Shown here in pieces: positions 11,181 to 20,603 of a stretch of 64,000 bases of DNA. The stretch's first letter is position 1. The number at the start of each line of letters is the position of its first letter. The position numbers and the translations under genes are program-made. The DNA lies in contig JAGRJD010000001.1 of NCBI GenBank assembly GCA_020442915.1, positions 1 through 64,000 on the forward strand, in the 5' to 3' direction. Below the pieces are notes generated by a model, which saw only the letters and a program-made list of their open reading frames with translations, did no database searches and was not told where the DNA came from. The stretch is from Thiothrix sp. (GTDB taxonomy: Bacteria > Pseudomonadota > Gammaproteobacteria > Thiotrichales > Thiotrichaceae).

Positions 11181-12533
11181 ATGGCAGACCTGTTCGCAAC
11201 CACCCCCACACCACCACTGGCAGAAGCGTTGCGTCCACGCACCCTGGACGAAGTGATCGGGCAGTCACACCTGCTGGGTGAAGGCCGGCCCCTGCGTCTG
11301 GCCTTTCAGTCCGGCACCCCCCACTCCATGATTTTATGGGGGCCGCCGGGGGTAGGTAAAACCACGCTGGCACGGTTGACGGCAACGGCGTTTGATTGTG
11401 AATTCATTGCCCTGTCAGCAGTATTTTCCGGCGTCCGGGATATCCGCGCCGCCATGGAGCAGGCACAGCACAGCCTGAGCCAGGGGCGACAGACCATCCT
11501 GTTCGTGGACGAGATCCACCGCTTCAACAAATCCCAGCAGGATGCCCTACTGCCCTATGCGGAAAGCGGGCTGGTCACCTTCATCGGGGCCACGACCGAA
11601 AACCCCTCCTTTGAAGTCAATGCCGCCTTGCTGTCACGGGCTCAGGTTTATGTGCTGAAACCCCTGACAGAAGCTGAGCTTGAGCAACTGCTGGAGCGGG
11701 TCCAAACACAGTTACCGGACGGATTCACACTGGATCAGGACGCAGTGCCTACCCTGACCGGTCATGCCGACGGCGATGCCAGGCGCCTGCTGAACCTGCT
11801 GGAGCAGTGCCGAACGGCGGCCCGGTCAGCCGGTGTGACCCGGATCGACAACGATTTTCTCCGGAATGCCCTGACCCTGAATACCCGGCGCTTTGACAAG
11901 GGGGGAGACAATTTCTATGACCAGATTTCCGCCCTGCACAAATCCGTGCGTGGCTCCAGCCCGGATGCCGCCCTGTACTGGTTGTGCCGGATGCTGGATG
12001 GTGGTGCCGACCCCCGCTATCTGGCACGCCGCATCATACGCATGGCCTGGGAAGACATCGGACTGGCCGACCCCAGGGCCCTGCAGATCGCCAATGATGC
12101 CGCAGGCACCTATGAACGGCTGGGCAGCCCTGAAGGCGAGCTGGCACTCGGACAGGCCGTTATCTATCTGGCCGTTGCCGCCAAAAGCAATGCCGGCTAC
12201 AACGCCTACAATCAGGCGCGTGCCTGCATCAAGCAGGACAAGAGCCGCGAGGTGCCCGTACACCTCAGAAATGCCCCGACCCGGCTGATGAAGGAACAGG
12301 GATATGGCCACGCCTACCGCTATGCGCATGATGAACCCCATGCCTACGCAGCCGGTGAAACCTACCTGCCTGACGGTATGGCCGAGCCCGGCTGGTATCA
12401 GCCCGTGCCCCGAGGTCTGGAAATCAAGATCGGTGAAAAAATGGCCTTTCTGCGCCAGCTGGATGCCACCGCCACCGTACCGGATAAACACGGGGACAGC
12501 AGCGGCAGCCACAAGGGCAAGGCCTGCAAATAG
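11181..12533 (+). CDS. rarA: Replication-associated recombination protein RarA (MgsA)
   Basis: AAA+ ATPase related to clamp loaders and RuvB, acting at stalled forks with SSB. 450 residues, the family length. Features: PLAEALRPRTLDEVIGQSHLLG at the N-terminus, Walker A GPPGVGKTT near residue 54, Walker B LFVDEIHRFNKSQQDALLP near 107, sensor 1 FIGATTENPSF, then the tetramerization and C-terminal region with ARRIIRMAWEDIGLADP and YLAVAAKSNAGYNAYNQA. It lies 150 bp after lolA; in E. coli rarA also follows lolA. It is convergent with the exopolysaccharide operon. Confidence 0.95.
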   Translation: MADLFATTPTPPLAEALRPRTLDEVIGQSHLLGEGRPLRLAFQSGTPHSMILWGPPGVGKTTLARLTATAFDCEFIALSAVFSGVRDIRAAMEQAQHSLSQGRQTILFVDEIHRFNKSQQDALLPYAESGLVTFIGATTENPSFEVNAALLSRAQVYVLKPLTEAELEQLLERVQTQLPDGFTLDQDAVPTLTGHADGDARRLLNLLEQCRTAARSAGVTRIDNDFLRNALTLNTRRFDKGGDNFYDQISALHKSVRGSSPDAALYWLCRMLDGGADPRYLARRIIRMAWEDIGLADPRALQIANDAAGTYERLGSPEGELALGQAVIYLAVAAKSNAGYNAYNQARACIKQDKSREVPVHLRNAPTRLMKEQGYGHAYRYAHDEPHAYAAGETYLPDGMAEPGWYQPVPRGLEIKIGEKMAFLRQLDATATVPDKHGDSSGSHKGKACK

Positions 12534-12546
12534 CTGCCCAAACCCG

Positions 12547-14838
12547 TCAGGCACCCGTGGCAAAGCCCTCCCGCTTATCACGCCGCCGGTAGCTGTCATA
12601 ATAGGCCTGTCCGGCCAGCGCATCACTTTTCCGGACCTTGGTGCGCAGGATTCCCGCCAGATGGCCACCGGCACGCTCAATCTGCTGCACGGCAGCAAGC
12701 AGCTGGTGGCTGCGGCGGCTGCCCGGACCCAACGCCAGCACGGTGGCATCTGTCATCGCCGCCAGTACCAGCGGGTCGGCAAAACCCTTGAGTGGCGGCG
12801 CATCAATGATAATGTAGTGATAACGTTTGGCAGCAATCTGCATCAGGGCCTGCATGTGCTTTGAGGACAGCAGCGCCACCGGATCACGCATGGCACTGCC
12901 GGCGGTCAGGATATGCAGGTTGTTGTCCGGTCCGACCGCATGAATGTTCGGCACATTGCTGGAATTGTCCAGATAATCACTCAGACCGACACGATTTTCC
13001 AGCTCCAGCCTGCGATGCAGGGAAGGACGGCGCATATCGGCATCAACCAGCAATACACTGTAACGCATCGCAGCACAGAGCTGGGCAAAATGAATGGCAC
13101 TGGTGCTTTTGCCCTCATCCGGGACCAGGCTCGTCAGCAGCAGGGTATTGCCCCGGTTTTTGCCCAGACGGGCCTTCAGGTTGGCAAAACTGATGCGATA
13201 GGCTTCGGCCAGCTGCGAGTCTGGTTGCGACAGGGCCGCCATCCCGGCTCCAGACCCGGAAAACAGTCCGCTTCGGGGAATCACCCCCAGTACCGGTACC
13301 CCGCTGGCCTGCTCCAGGCTGTCATTATCCCGTAAGCCGTCATCGGTCCCCTGTCGCAGCCAGGCCCAGATCAGGCCGGCAAACAGGCCACCCAGCAGGC
13401 CGATGAGCAGATTCAGGGGGAGTTTGGGGCTGAACGGCTCCAGTGGCGGTACTGCCGGATCAATCACGCGCACCACCCCCGGATTGGCCCCGGACGCAAC
13501 ACTGACTTCCTGCTGACGCTGCAGCAGGCTTTCATAAAGTTTGCGGTTGGTATCCACTTCACGCTGAATGGTATTGTATTCCACACTGCGGTCCTGAGTC
13601 GCCAGCATGTCCTGGTTAAGCTTTTCCAGCCGCCCCCGCAGGGTCTGCTCCTCGCCCTGTGCAGATGCCAGCTCGGCCTGCAGGGCCTTGCCGACATTCG
13701 CGGATTCCCGGCCCAGCGTCCGCCGCATGTCATCAATCTGGCTGCGCAACAGCTGCATATCCGGATAGGCCGGCTTGAACAGGGCCAGCTTCTGCTGATA
13801 GTCTGCTTCCATGGTCGCCAGTGAGGTTTTCATGGCCTGCAGGGTCGGGTTGTTGATCAACTCCTGGGCACTGCCACTGGCCTGCAACTGTTGATAGCGG
13901 TTTTCCGCCTGTACCCGGCGACGCTCGGCATCCACCAGCGCCTGATTCAGGTCATTCAGCTTCTGGATGTTGACCGTCTGTTTGTCATCCAGATTCAGGA
14001 TGTTGCGTTCACGGGCATAATTCACCAGCCGCTGCTCCGCATCCGTCAGGGCCTGGCGTGCCTTGTCCAGTTCCTGCTGCAGGTAATCCTTCGCATAGCC
14101 ACCGGCCTCGGAGAAGTTCATCCCGCGCATGCCGATATAGGTCTGCACCAGGGTATTCGTGATATCTGCCGCCAGTTCCGGTGTCGGCGCCTCGAAAAAG
14201 ACCTTGACCAGACGCGACTGCTCAATCGGCTGTATGTAAAGGTGCCGGCCAAAAGCCTCAAGCACCCTGAGTTCCCGGCTCCCGGCAACAGCCGCACCTG
14301 TTTGCACCGGACCGACGGACAACAGCCCCTTGTCCTGCAGGTATTGTTCCCCCTGCTGCAACAGGACACCGGTATCCGGCAGGTAATCACCGGGACTCCA
14401 GCGCCCTTGGGGTGGATTCAGCAGCATGTCCTCAAGCTGCATCTGCGCCACCACCTGCCGTGCCAGTGCACGACTCTTCAGCAGCTCATACTCGGTCTGT
14501 AGCAGGTCAAGCGCCTCCGGAGGCTCATTACCGCCCAGACGTCCGAACTCCACCACCCGGGTCGGCTCCAGCTCCAGCCTCAGGGTGGACTCCGCCTGAT
14601 AGCTGGCAGCCCTGGACAGCGTGAAGGCATATGCCAGCAGGATTCCCAGCAGGCCAGACAGCAGAAGTGGCCATTTATAACGCCACAACAGACGCCCCAG
14701 TCCACCCTGCCGGGGCTGGGTTCCCGACGTATCGGCAGTACCCGGCGCAGCGGTGGCCGTGATAATGAGCGGATCACGGGAGGAGAAATCGCCAGACCGG
14801 GAGGCGGTCCGGATGGTGATCGGGTTGCCTGATCTCAT
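12547..14838 (-). CDS. Wzc-type polysaccharide co-polymerase / tyrosine autokinase
   Basis: Inner-membrane protein that controls chain length and export of exopolysaccharide (PCP-2a type). The 763-residue product starts at 14838, overlapping the deacetylase stop by 4 nt (ATGA); longer frames to 15024 lie inside that gene. Order: N-terminal membrane segment near residues 53-72, Wzz-like periplasmic domain with a long coiled coil (EQRLVNYARERNILNLDD...), a Pro-rich second membrane region (PAVPPLEPFSPKLPLNLLIGLLGGLFAGLIWAW), then a BY-kinase domain with Walker A VPDEGKSTSA near residue 573, Walker A' LLVDADMRRPS near 598 and Walker B YIIIDAPP near 676. The C-terminus carries a small tyrosine cluster (AYYDSY), the usual autophosphorylation tail. 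It is the last gene of the operon. Confidence 0.9.
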   Translation of the reverse strand: MRSGNPITIRTASRSGDFSSRDPLIITATAAPGTADTSGTQPRQGGLGRLLWRYKWPLLLSGLLGILLAYAFTLSRAASYQAESTLRLELEPTRVVEFGRLGGNEPPEALDLLQTEYELLKSRALARQVVAQMQLEDMLLNPPQGRWSPGDYLPDTGVLLQQGEQYLQDKGLLSVGPVQTGAAVAGSRELRVLEAFGRHLYIQPIEQSRLVKVFFEAPTPELAADITNTLVQTYIGMRGMNFSEAGGYAKDYLQQELDKARQALTDAEQRLVNYARERNILNLDDKQTVNIQKLNDLNQALVDAERRRVQAENRYQQLQASGSAQELINNPTLQAMKTSLATMEADYQQKLALFKPAYPDMQLLRSQIDDMRRTLGRESANVGKALQAELASAQGEEQTLRGRLEKLNQDMLATQDRSVEYNTIQREVDTNRKLYESLLQRQQEVSVASGANPGVVRVIDPAVPPLEPFSPKLPLNLLIGLLGGLFAGLIWAWLRQGTDDGLRDNDSLEQASGVPVLGVIPRSGLFSGSGAGMAALSQPDSQLAEAYRISFANLKARLGKNRGNTLLLTSLVPDEGKSTSAIHFAQLCAAMRYSVLLVDADMRRPSLHRRLELENRVGLSDYLDNSSNVPNIHAVGPDNNLHILTAGSAMRDPVALLSSKHMQALMQIAAKRYHYIIIDAPPLKGFADPLVLAAMTDATVLALGPGSRRSHQLLAAVQQIERAGGHLAGILRTKVRKSDALAGQAYYDSYRRRDKREGFATGA

Positions 14839-15866
14839 GTTGCAGAGAACTCCTGTGGGGTTCTGAACGGTACTGACGCATGGCGGTGGCAGCGACTGGC
14901 AATCTCCCCCATGTTCAGTGATGACATGCCATAACGCTGGCGCAGGTCCTGGTAGTGCAGCAGCACCTGCTCCAGGCGCTGCAGGTTCTGCTCCAGCTGT
15001 ACCCCGAAGTTGTGTGGATGCCACCAGAGATGAAAAATCCGGTTACTGCGGGCAGCCTGGGTCATCCCGCACAAGACACGCTGCAGACGCAGCCGGTTCA
15101 GGGTTTCGGATGAGGTCCCTGCATGAAGGAAACGGCTGCCGGCCACATTCACCAGCCCGGCAGCCGATGGCTGTGGCCAGTCCACGGTATGATGCCCGGA
15201 CAGGTTGATCAGCGCATCGGCAAAGCGCAATCCGCGCTTGAGCAGAAAATAGCAGTCACGGCGCTCAGGAAAACGGTGGATAAAAGCCGGTGTACTGCCC
15301 CGGAATGCCCTGAAACCCAGTTCGGACAGAATGCCGAGCTCCCCGGTACCATATTGCTGGCGCGGGAACACATGACTTCTGAGTGTGATGCCCCGGCTCC
15401 GGGCTACCGCCAGCATGGCCTCCATATCCGCCCGGAAACTGGCCCCTTCCGTTCCCGGCTCACAGGCGTAATAATGTGAAAAGGAATGTGAGGCAATTTC
15501 CTGCCCATGCCGCGCATGGGCCTGAATGCGGCTCACCAGCTCCGGGGCATAATACAGTGGAATCAGCTCCGGATGGCGCTCGGTATCGGGCAGTGCGGCA
15601 TAGGGGTCCAGACGTGCTTCCCGGTAGGCCGGACGCAGCGCTGGCAGATGTGCAAGCAATTCAGTGGAGTCACGGAAAAACAGGAATCCCACCGTCGCCC
15701 AAGTGACATGAACACCGGCAGATGAAAAATACTGCAGCAGGGCGGGAACCGCACGATGCACGCCCTCCAGCTGGGCACGATACTGTTCCAGCGCAATCAG
15801 GTCACGCAGGCCCCAATAGAGCTCAAAATCCAGCGAAACGGTAAATATGCCTCCCGCGCTCGACAT
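14835..15866 (-). CDS. Polysaccharide deacetylase family protein
   Basis: NodB-type carbohydrate esterase (CE4-like), 343 residues, probably removing acetyl groups from the exopolysaccharide or a precursor. The catalytic Asp region is FTVSLDFELYWG (residues 8-19) and the metal-binding motif is EIASHSFSHYY near residue 127. A late HxxxxFxxH-like segment (FHLWWHPHNFG) resembles deacetylases found in exosortase-associated polysaccharide loci. There is no signal peptide, so action is cytoplasmic or at the membrane. The stop overlaps the start of the Wzc-type kinase gene, which indicates translational coupling. Confidence 0.85.
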   Translation of the reverse strand: MSSAGGIFTVSLDFELYWGLRDLIALEQYRAQLEGVHRAVPALLQYFSSAGVHVTWATVGFLFFRDSTELLAHLPALRPAYREARLDPYAALPDTERHPELIPLYYAPELVSRIQAHARHGQEIASHSFSHYYACEPGTEGASFRADMEAMLAVARSRGITLRSHVFPRQQYGTGELGILSELGFRAFRGSTPAFIHRFPERRDCYFLLKRGLRFADALINLSGHHTVDWPQPSAAGLVNVAGSRFLHAGTSSETLNRLRLQRVLCGMTQAARSNRIFHLWWHPHNFGVQLEQNLQRLEQVLLHYQDLRQRYGMSSLNMGEIASRCHRHASVPFRTPQEFSAT

Positions 15867-15987
15867 AACAGCAGCCTAACCTTTGCAACAACAGATACAA
15901 CAACAGATCAATGGGATCGGGCAGAATACTTATCCAGTATCAGCCGATAGTGCTCAGGCTGGCCAATGTAGCTTTCCCGAGCTGCCA

Positions 15988-17421
15988 TTATCGACTGATA
16001 AAAGGCAGAGTGGAAAGCGGATATCCGCTCCAGCCCCAGGACCGGCCACTCACCAGCAGCAAGACCACTCCATAGACAGCAGCCCCGCCCAGCACCTGCA
16101 GCAGCAGCCAGCCTGCACCTCTGGTGTCATACAGCGGCACTAACACCGCCACCATCACACCGACAGCCAGCATCATGCGTCCCAGGTCCGCCAGTGGAAA
16201 TACCAGCGGAAAATGCCGCCGTCCCCGCACGGCACTGAGCAGCAGGGCCACACCAAAGGTTATCAGGGTTGCCAGTGCCGCCCCCTGCATGCCCTGGCGG
16301 GGAATCAGCACCCCGTTCAGCATCAGGTTGAGTCCCGCAGCCAGCACCAGAATCTGCAACTGCCCGCGCGGATGCTCCCCGAGCTGGAAAGCCAGGTCAA
16401 AGTAATAGGCCTTCAGCCCCGACAGCAGCACCGCCACCGCAATGACCGGCAGCAGCCGCCGCACCGCCGGGCGGAACTCCGCCCCGATCATGAGTTCAAC
16501 CAGATTGGGGGCCACCAGTATCAGGCCGACCGTCGCCGGCAGGGCCACGGCAAACAGCAGACGAAAATGCTGCAACCGGCAATCCCGCACCTGACGGCTG
16601 TCACCCCGCTCAAGCGCTTGCACCAGGGCCGGGTAGGCTGCCAGATTGATCCCCATCATCAGCATGTTGAGGGTGAAGGCCGGCAGGTCGTAGGCCACGG
16701 CATACTGCCCGGCACTGCCCTTCCCCGCCAGCCAGGCCAGCAGCAGGCGGTCCGAACTGTAAATCACCTCACTCATCAGCACCGAAGCACTCAGGGGCAG
16801 GCCATAACGCCACAGGTGGCCGAGGATTTCGCGCTCCACCAGTCGCCGGTCAAACTGCCGCAACTGATGGCGACTGAACAGCCACAAGGGCAGCAGGTTG
16901 CCCAGCACCAGTCCGCCCAGAATACCGGCTGCGCCGAATCCGAGCCATACCAGTCCGCCCCCCCCGGCCAGGGCGGTCAGGGCCTTGAGGACACTCATGA
17001 AGCTGTAGCTGCCGGGCTGGAAACGGGAGTTCTGCAGCTGCAGACCCAGCTCGAAAGCAGACCAGGCCAGCAGTAACCAGGCAGCCAGACTGACCAGTAT
17101 GGCTGCCGGATACACCAGAGCCACCAGCGCAGCTACCAGCGCCACCAGCAGGGCCACGGCACCGATACCGCCATAAACCGCCATGACCGTGGACAGAAAG
17201 GCCGCTTCCCGGTCGGCAAAACGTGGTAGATAGCGCAGCAGAGACTGGCTGATCCAGCCAAACAGCAGCAGTTGCAGAAAACCGGTTGCCGCCATGACCA
17301 GGGTATAACTGCCATACTGCTCCGGGGTCAGCAGGCGCGTATACAGTGCCAGCGCCACGAAGTTCAGCAATCCCGGTACCAGACGTGCCAACAGGTAAAC
17401 CAGACTGTGTTTCCAGATCAT
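15988..17421 (-). CDS. Wzx-type polysaccharide flippase
   Basis: 477-residue MOP-superfamily membrane protein with 12-14 hydrophobic segments and no soluble domain, starting MIWKHSLVYLLARLVPGLLNFVALALYTRLLTPEQYG, the classic entry sequence of lipid-linked oligosaccharide flippases (Wzx/RfbX). It is expected to flip undecaprenyl-PP-linked repeat units to the periplasm for the Wzy-type polymerase encoded in the same operon. Its start overlaps the upstream glycosyltransferase stop by 4 nt (ATGA). The 120-bp gap downstream, before the deacetylase, is the longest inside the operon; I saw no terminator there. Confidence 0.88.
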   Translation of the reverse strand: MIWKHSLVYLLARLVPGLLNFVALALYTRLLTPEQYGSYTLVMAATGFLQLLLFGWISQSLLRYLPRFADREAAFLSTVMAVYGGIGAVALLVALVAALVALVYPAAILVSLAAWLLLAWSAFELGLQLQNSRFQPGSYSFMSVLKALTALAGGGGLVWLGFGAAGILGGLVLGNLLPLWLFSRHQLRQFDRRLVEREILGHLWRYGLPLSASVLMSEVIYSSDRLLLAWLAGKGSAGQYAVAYDLPAFTLNMLMMGINLAAYPALVQALERGDSRQVRDCRLQHFRLLFAVALPATVGLILVAPNLVELMIGAEFRPAVRRLLPVIAVAVLLSGLKAYYFDLAFQLGEHPRGQLQILVLAAGLNLMLNGVLIPRQGMQGAALATLITFGVALLLSAVRGRRHFPLVFPLADLGRMMLAVGVMVAVLVPLYDTRGAGWLLLQVLGGAAVYGVVLLLVSGRSWGWSGYPLSTLPFISR

Positions 17422-18551
17422 GACATCAACAGCTGCCGGTAAATGGTCAGCGTCCGGTCCACCACCTGCTCCACGCTGAACTCCCGCTCCACCAGCCGAC
17501 GCCCGGCCTGGCCCATACGCATACGCTGCTCCGGGTCTGCCAGCAGCGCCATAATCCCGGCAGCCAGGGACACGGCATCACGGGGCCGGACCAGCAGACC
17601 GTTTTCCCCGTCCCGGACGGCTTCACGGTTTCCCGGAATATCACTGGCCACCAGCGCCCGCCCGCAGGCGGCAGCCTCCAGCAAGACCTTGGGCACCCCT
17701 TCCCGGTAATGGGCCGGAAGGCAGACTACACTCGCCCGGACCAGTACCGCAGGCATATTGCTGCAATGCCCCCACCACTCCAGCCGCCCCTGCCGCACCC
17801 ACGCGTGCACCCGTGCTTCCGGTATGGCATCGTGGTTATCGGGGCAGTCACCCACCAGCACAAACCGTGCGCTGACACCACTGGCCGCGACCAGGGCCGC
17901 TGCCCCGGCAAATTCATCCACGCCTTTGGTGCGTAGCAGACGCGAGGCCAGCATCACTACCGGAATGCCATCCGGTTCGGGCAGCGGTCGATAATCCTGC
18001 AGGTTCACCCCCGAGCCCCGGATCAGGAAGGCACGTTCCCGGCTGGCAATACCGCTGTCCAGAAACAGGTTCAGGTCATCCGGATTCTGGAACAGCGCCC
18101 AGGTCCGGGCAGGCAGGAAAATCAGCCGGTAACAGGGTTCAAGCAGATGACGCAGCAGGCGGGTACCCCGATCCTCATGAGTGAACAGGGTGCCCAGACC
18201 GGTAAAAGCAAACAGGGATTGCCCGGAACGCTGGAACAGTGCCGCCAGCCCACCATACAGGATGGCCTTTATGGCAATATGGTGAATCAGGTCAGGGCGC
18301 TCAGTACGATACAGGCGGTACAGGCTGAACACGGCAGCCAGCTCATGAAACGGATTGCGCCCCATGCGCCGGAGGGCCACCGGGTGATAGCTGATGCCCA
18401 GCTCGCGCAGCCGGTGGACGAGTGGATGGTCAGGGGGCTCCGGCATGGCTATATGGACCTGATACCCGGCCTGCAGTGCCTGTTGTGCCAGCGGCAGACG
18501 GTGTGAAAAGAAAAATGCGATGTCATTCCCGACAAACAGTATTTTACACAT
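17418..18551 (-). CDS. Glycosyltransferase, GT4 family
   Basis: 377-residue GT-B fold enzyme. The N-terminal half (MCKILFVGNDIAFFFSHRLPLAQQALQAGYQVHIAMP) is a GT4 acceptor domain; the C-terminal nucleotide-sugar domain has HYREGVPKVLLEAAACGRALVASDIPGNREAV, which is the E-x7-E motif. The GNDxxFFxSHR start resembles PglA/WbpX-like enzymes that act on undecaprenyl-linked sugars. The ATG at 18551 is preferred over the 18590 frame start because it has AGGGA about 9 nt upstream and is where homology begins. Donor and acceptor sugars cannot be read from sequence. Confidence 0.88.
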   Translation of the reverse strand: MCKILFVGNDIAFFFSHRLPLAQQALQAGYQVHIAMPEPPDHPLVHRLRELGISYHPVALRRMGRNPFHELAAVFSLYRLYRTERPDLIHHIAIKAILYGGLAALFQRSGQSLFAFTGLGTLFTHEDRGTRLLRHLLEPCYRLIFLPARTWALFQNPDDLNLFLDSGIASRERAFLIRGSGVNLQDYRPLPEPDGIPVVMLASRLLRTKGVDEFAGAAALVAASGVSARFVLVGDCPDNHDAIPEARVHAWVRQGRLEWWGHCSNMPAVLVRASVVCLPAHYREGVPKVLLEAAACGRALVASDIPGNREAVRDGENGLLVRPRDAVSLAAGIMALLADPEQRMRMGQAGRRLVEREFSVEQVVDRTLTIYRQLLMS

Positions 18552-18608
18552 GGCGATTCCCTGCCGATTCTTCATCAATACCTCAATCATTACGGGTAAT
18601 CCCCATGA

Positions 18609-20603
18609 TCAGGCAGCCAGCGCGCTCTTTTTCATGGCAGCCTGCTGCTCCAGCCAGGCCTGAAACACCAGTACATCCCAGAGGTGATACTGCCAGTCAT
18701 GAATGCCCTGCACATGCTCCCGCCATTTCTGCAATACCGGTGCCGGTTCAAAAAAACCCTCGGCAGCCAGCCGCGCCGGCTGCAGCAGTGCTTCGGCCCA
18801 GTCACGCAGGCTGCCGCGCAGCCATTGGCCCATCGGTACGCCAAACCCCTTTTTGGGGCGTTCGATCAGCGCGCGCGGGACATGACGGTACAGAATCTGG
18901 CGCAGAATCCACTTGCCCTGCCCATCCCGGATTTTCAGGTCCAGCGGCAGGCTCCAGGCCTGCTCCACCACCCGGTGATTGAGGTAGGGTGCACGGGTTT
19001 CCAGGCTGCTGGCCATGGCTGTGCGATCCACCTTGGCCAGAATGTCACCCGGCAGATAACTCATGCTGTCCAGAAACATCATGTGTTCCATCAGGTTCAG
19101 CCCCTCTGGAACCGGTGTCTGGGGTGCATGCAGCTCCGGCAGATCGGCAAGGCCGCGCACCAGCTGCTCCGGGTCCGCCCAGTGAGCTGTCAGCAGCTGG
19201 TACATGACCGCAGCAGAATCCACCTGCAGGATATCGGCCACCTTGTACATTTTCTGGCCCGGTTCATTGAAACGCAGCCGGAATGGTGTCACGGGTTTCA
19301 GCATGCCGAAAACCCGGTCCCACTGACCGGGCCGTGCACAACGGATCAGGCCGGCCATGCTGCGACGCAGGGGAGCCGGCACGGCATTCATGCGCGCCCA
19401 CAGGCTGTGGGCATAAAAATAGCGGTTGTATCCCCCAAACAGCTCATCCGCCCCGTCACCGGACAGACTCACCGTGACCTGTGAACGTGCCAGCCGGGCC
19501 ACCAGAAAGGTCGGCAGCTGCGACATGTCCGAAAACGGCTCGTCAAACAGCTGCGGCAACTGCGGTATGATCTCCAGGGCATCGGACGGGCGGGCGGTGA
19601 GTTCGGTATGCCGGGTGCCCAGATGTTGCGCCACGGCCCGTGCAAAGGGCGCCTCATCAAAGTCCTGCTCATCAAAACCGATGGTGAAAGTGCGGATGGG
19701 CGTGCCGGACTGCTGCTGCATCAGGGCCACAATCAGGGAAGAATCCACGCCACCGGACAGGAATGCCCCCAGCGGCACATCCGCCAGCATCTGTGCCCCC
19801 ACCACCTCACCCAGCAGGCTTTCCATGGCATTGACAACAGCCACCGGATCCGCCACTGCGGCCTGACGTGCCGCTGTCCGGGACTGGATTTGCCCGGACA
19901 GCGACCACCAGCGCCGGCTTTCAAGCCGGCTGCCGGGCGCTGTTCCAGCCGGCACCTGCAGCAGACACCCCTGCTCCAGTTTGTGTGTCCCCTGATAGAT
20001 GCACAGGGGTTCCGGGATATAGCTGAAGCTCATCTGGGCCGCCAGCGCCACCCGGTTGATCTCGCCCTGCCAGTGACGGTGCCGGCACAGGGCCTTGAGT
20101 TCGGAACCGAACAGCAGAGCCGGACCACTCCAGCCGTAATACAGCGGTTTTTCTCCCATGCGGTCACGTGCCAGACTCAGGCACCGTGCATGCCGGTCCC
20201 AGAGCGCCAGCGCAAACATGCCCTCACACGCAGTCAACGCCTGTTCCAGCCCCCAGGCCTCAATGGCAGCCAGCAGGGTTTCGGTATCGGAATGCCCGCG
20301 CCAGCCGGATACCCCGGCCTGCTCCAGACGCTGGCGGATTTTGTGGTGATTGTAGATTTCGCCATTGAATACCAGCACCCGACGCCCGGTGGCGGAAACC
20401 ATGGGCTGGCTGCCCTGGGGGGACAGGTCCTGCACGGCCAGCCGCCGGTGCCCCAAAGCAATGCCGCCCTCCTGATCAAGCCAGGTACCGGCGGCATCCG
20501 GCCCCCGGTGCTGCAGGCTGGCGGTCATGGCGTTCAGGTCAGCCTGCATCGGGGCCAGCAGCGCCTTACGTGTCGGGTAATAAAAACCGGTCAGGCCGCA
20601 CAT
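18609..20603 (-). CDS. asnB: Asparagine synthase (glutamine-hydrolysing) / amidotransferase
   Basis: 664-residue two-domain AsnB homologue. Residues 1 to about 215 form a class II glutamine amidotransferase with the catalytic Cys2 (MCGLTGFY) and RGPDAAGTW; the synthase domain has the PP-loop FLSGGVDSSLIVAL near residue 283 and SGDGADELFGGYNRY. Enzymes of this class in polysaccharide loci, including those of exosortase (XrtA) systems, are thought to amidate sugar carboxylates or a bound amino acid rather than to make free asparagine; this is inference. The gene overlaps the upstream glycosyltransferase by 38 nt, placing it firmly in the operon. Confidence 0.88.
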   Translation of the reverse strand: MCGLTGFYYPTRKALLAPMQADLNAMTASLQHRGPDAAGTWLDQEGGIALGHRRLAVQDLSPQGSQPMVSATGRRVLVFNGEIYNHHKIRQRLEQAGVSGWRGHSDTETLLAAIEAWGLEQALTACEGMFALALWDRHARCLSLARDRMGEKPLYYGWSGPALLFGSELKALCRHRHWQGEINRVALAAQMSFSYIPEPLCIYQGTHKLEQGCLLQVPAGTAPGSRLESRRWWSLSGQIQSRTAARQAAVADPVAVVNAMESLLGEVVGAQMLADVPLGAFLSGGVDSSLIVALMQQQSGTPIRTFTIGFDEQDFDEAPFARAVAQHLGTRHTELTARPSDALEIIPQLPQLFDEPFSDMSQLPTFLVARLARSQVTVSLSGDGADELFGGYNRYFYAHSLWARMNAVPAPLRRSMAGLIRCARPGQWDRVFGMLKPVTPFRLRFNEPGQKMYKVADILQVDSAAVMYQLLTAHWADPEQLVRGLADLPELHAPQTPVPEGLNLMEHMMFLDSMSYLPGDILAKVDRTAMASSLETRAPYLNHRVVEQAWSLPLDLKIRDGQGKWILRQILYRHVPRALIERPKKGFGVPMGQWLRGSLRDWAEALLQPARLAAEGFFEPAPVLQKWREHVQGIHDWQYHLWDVLVFQAWLEQQAAMKKSALAA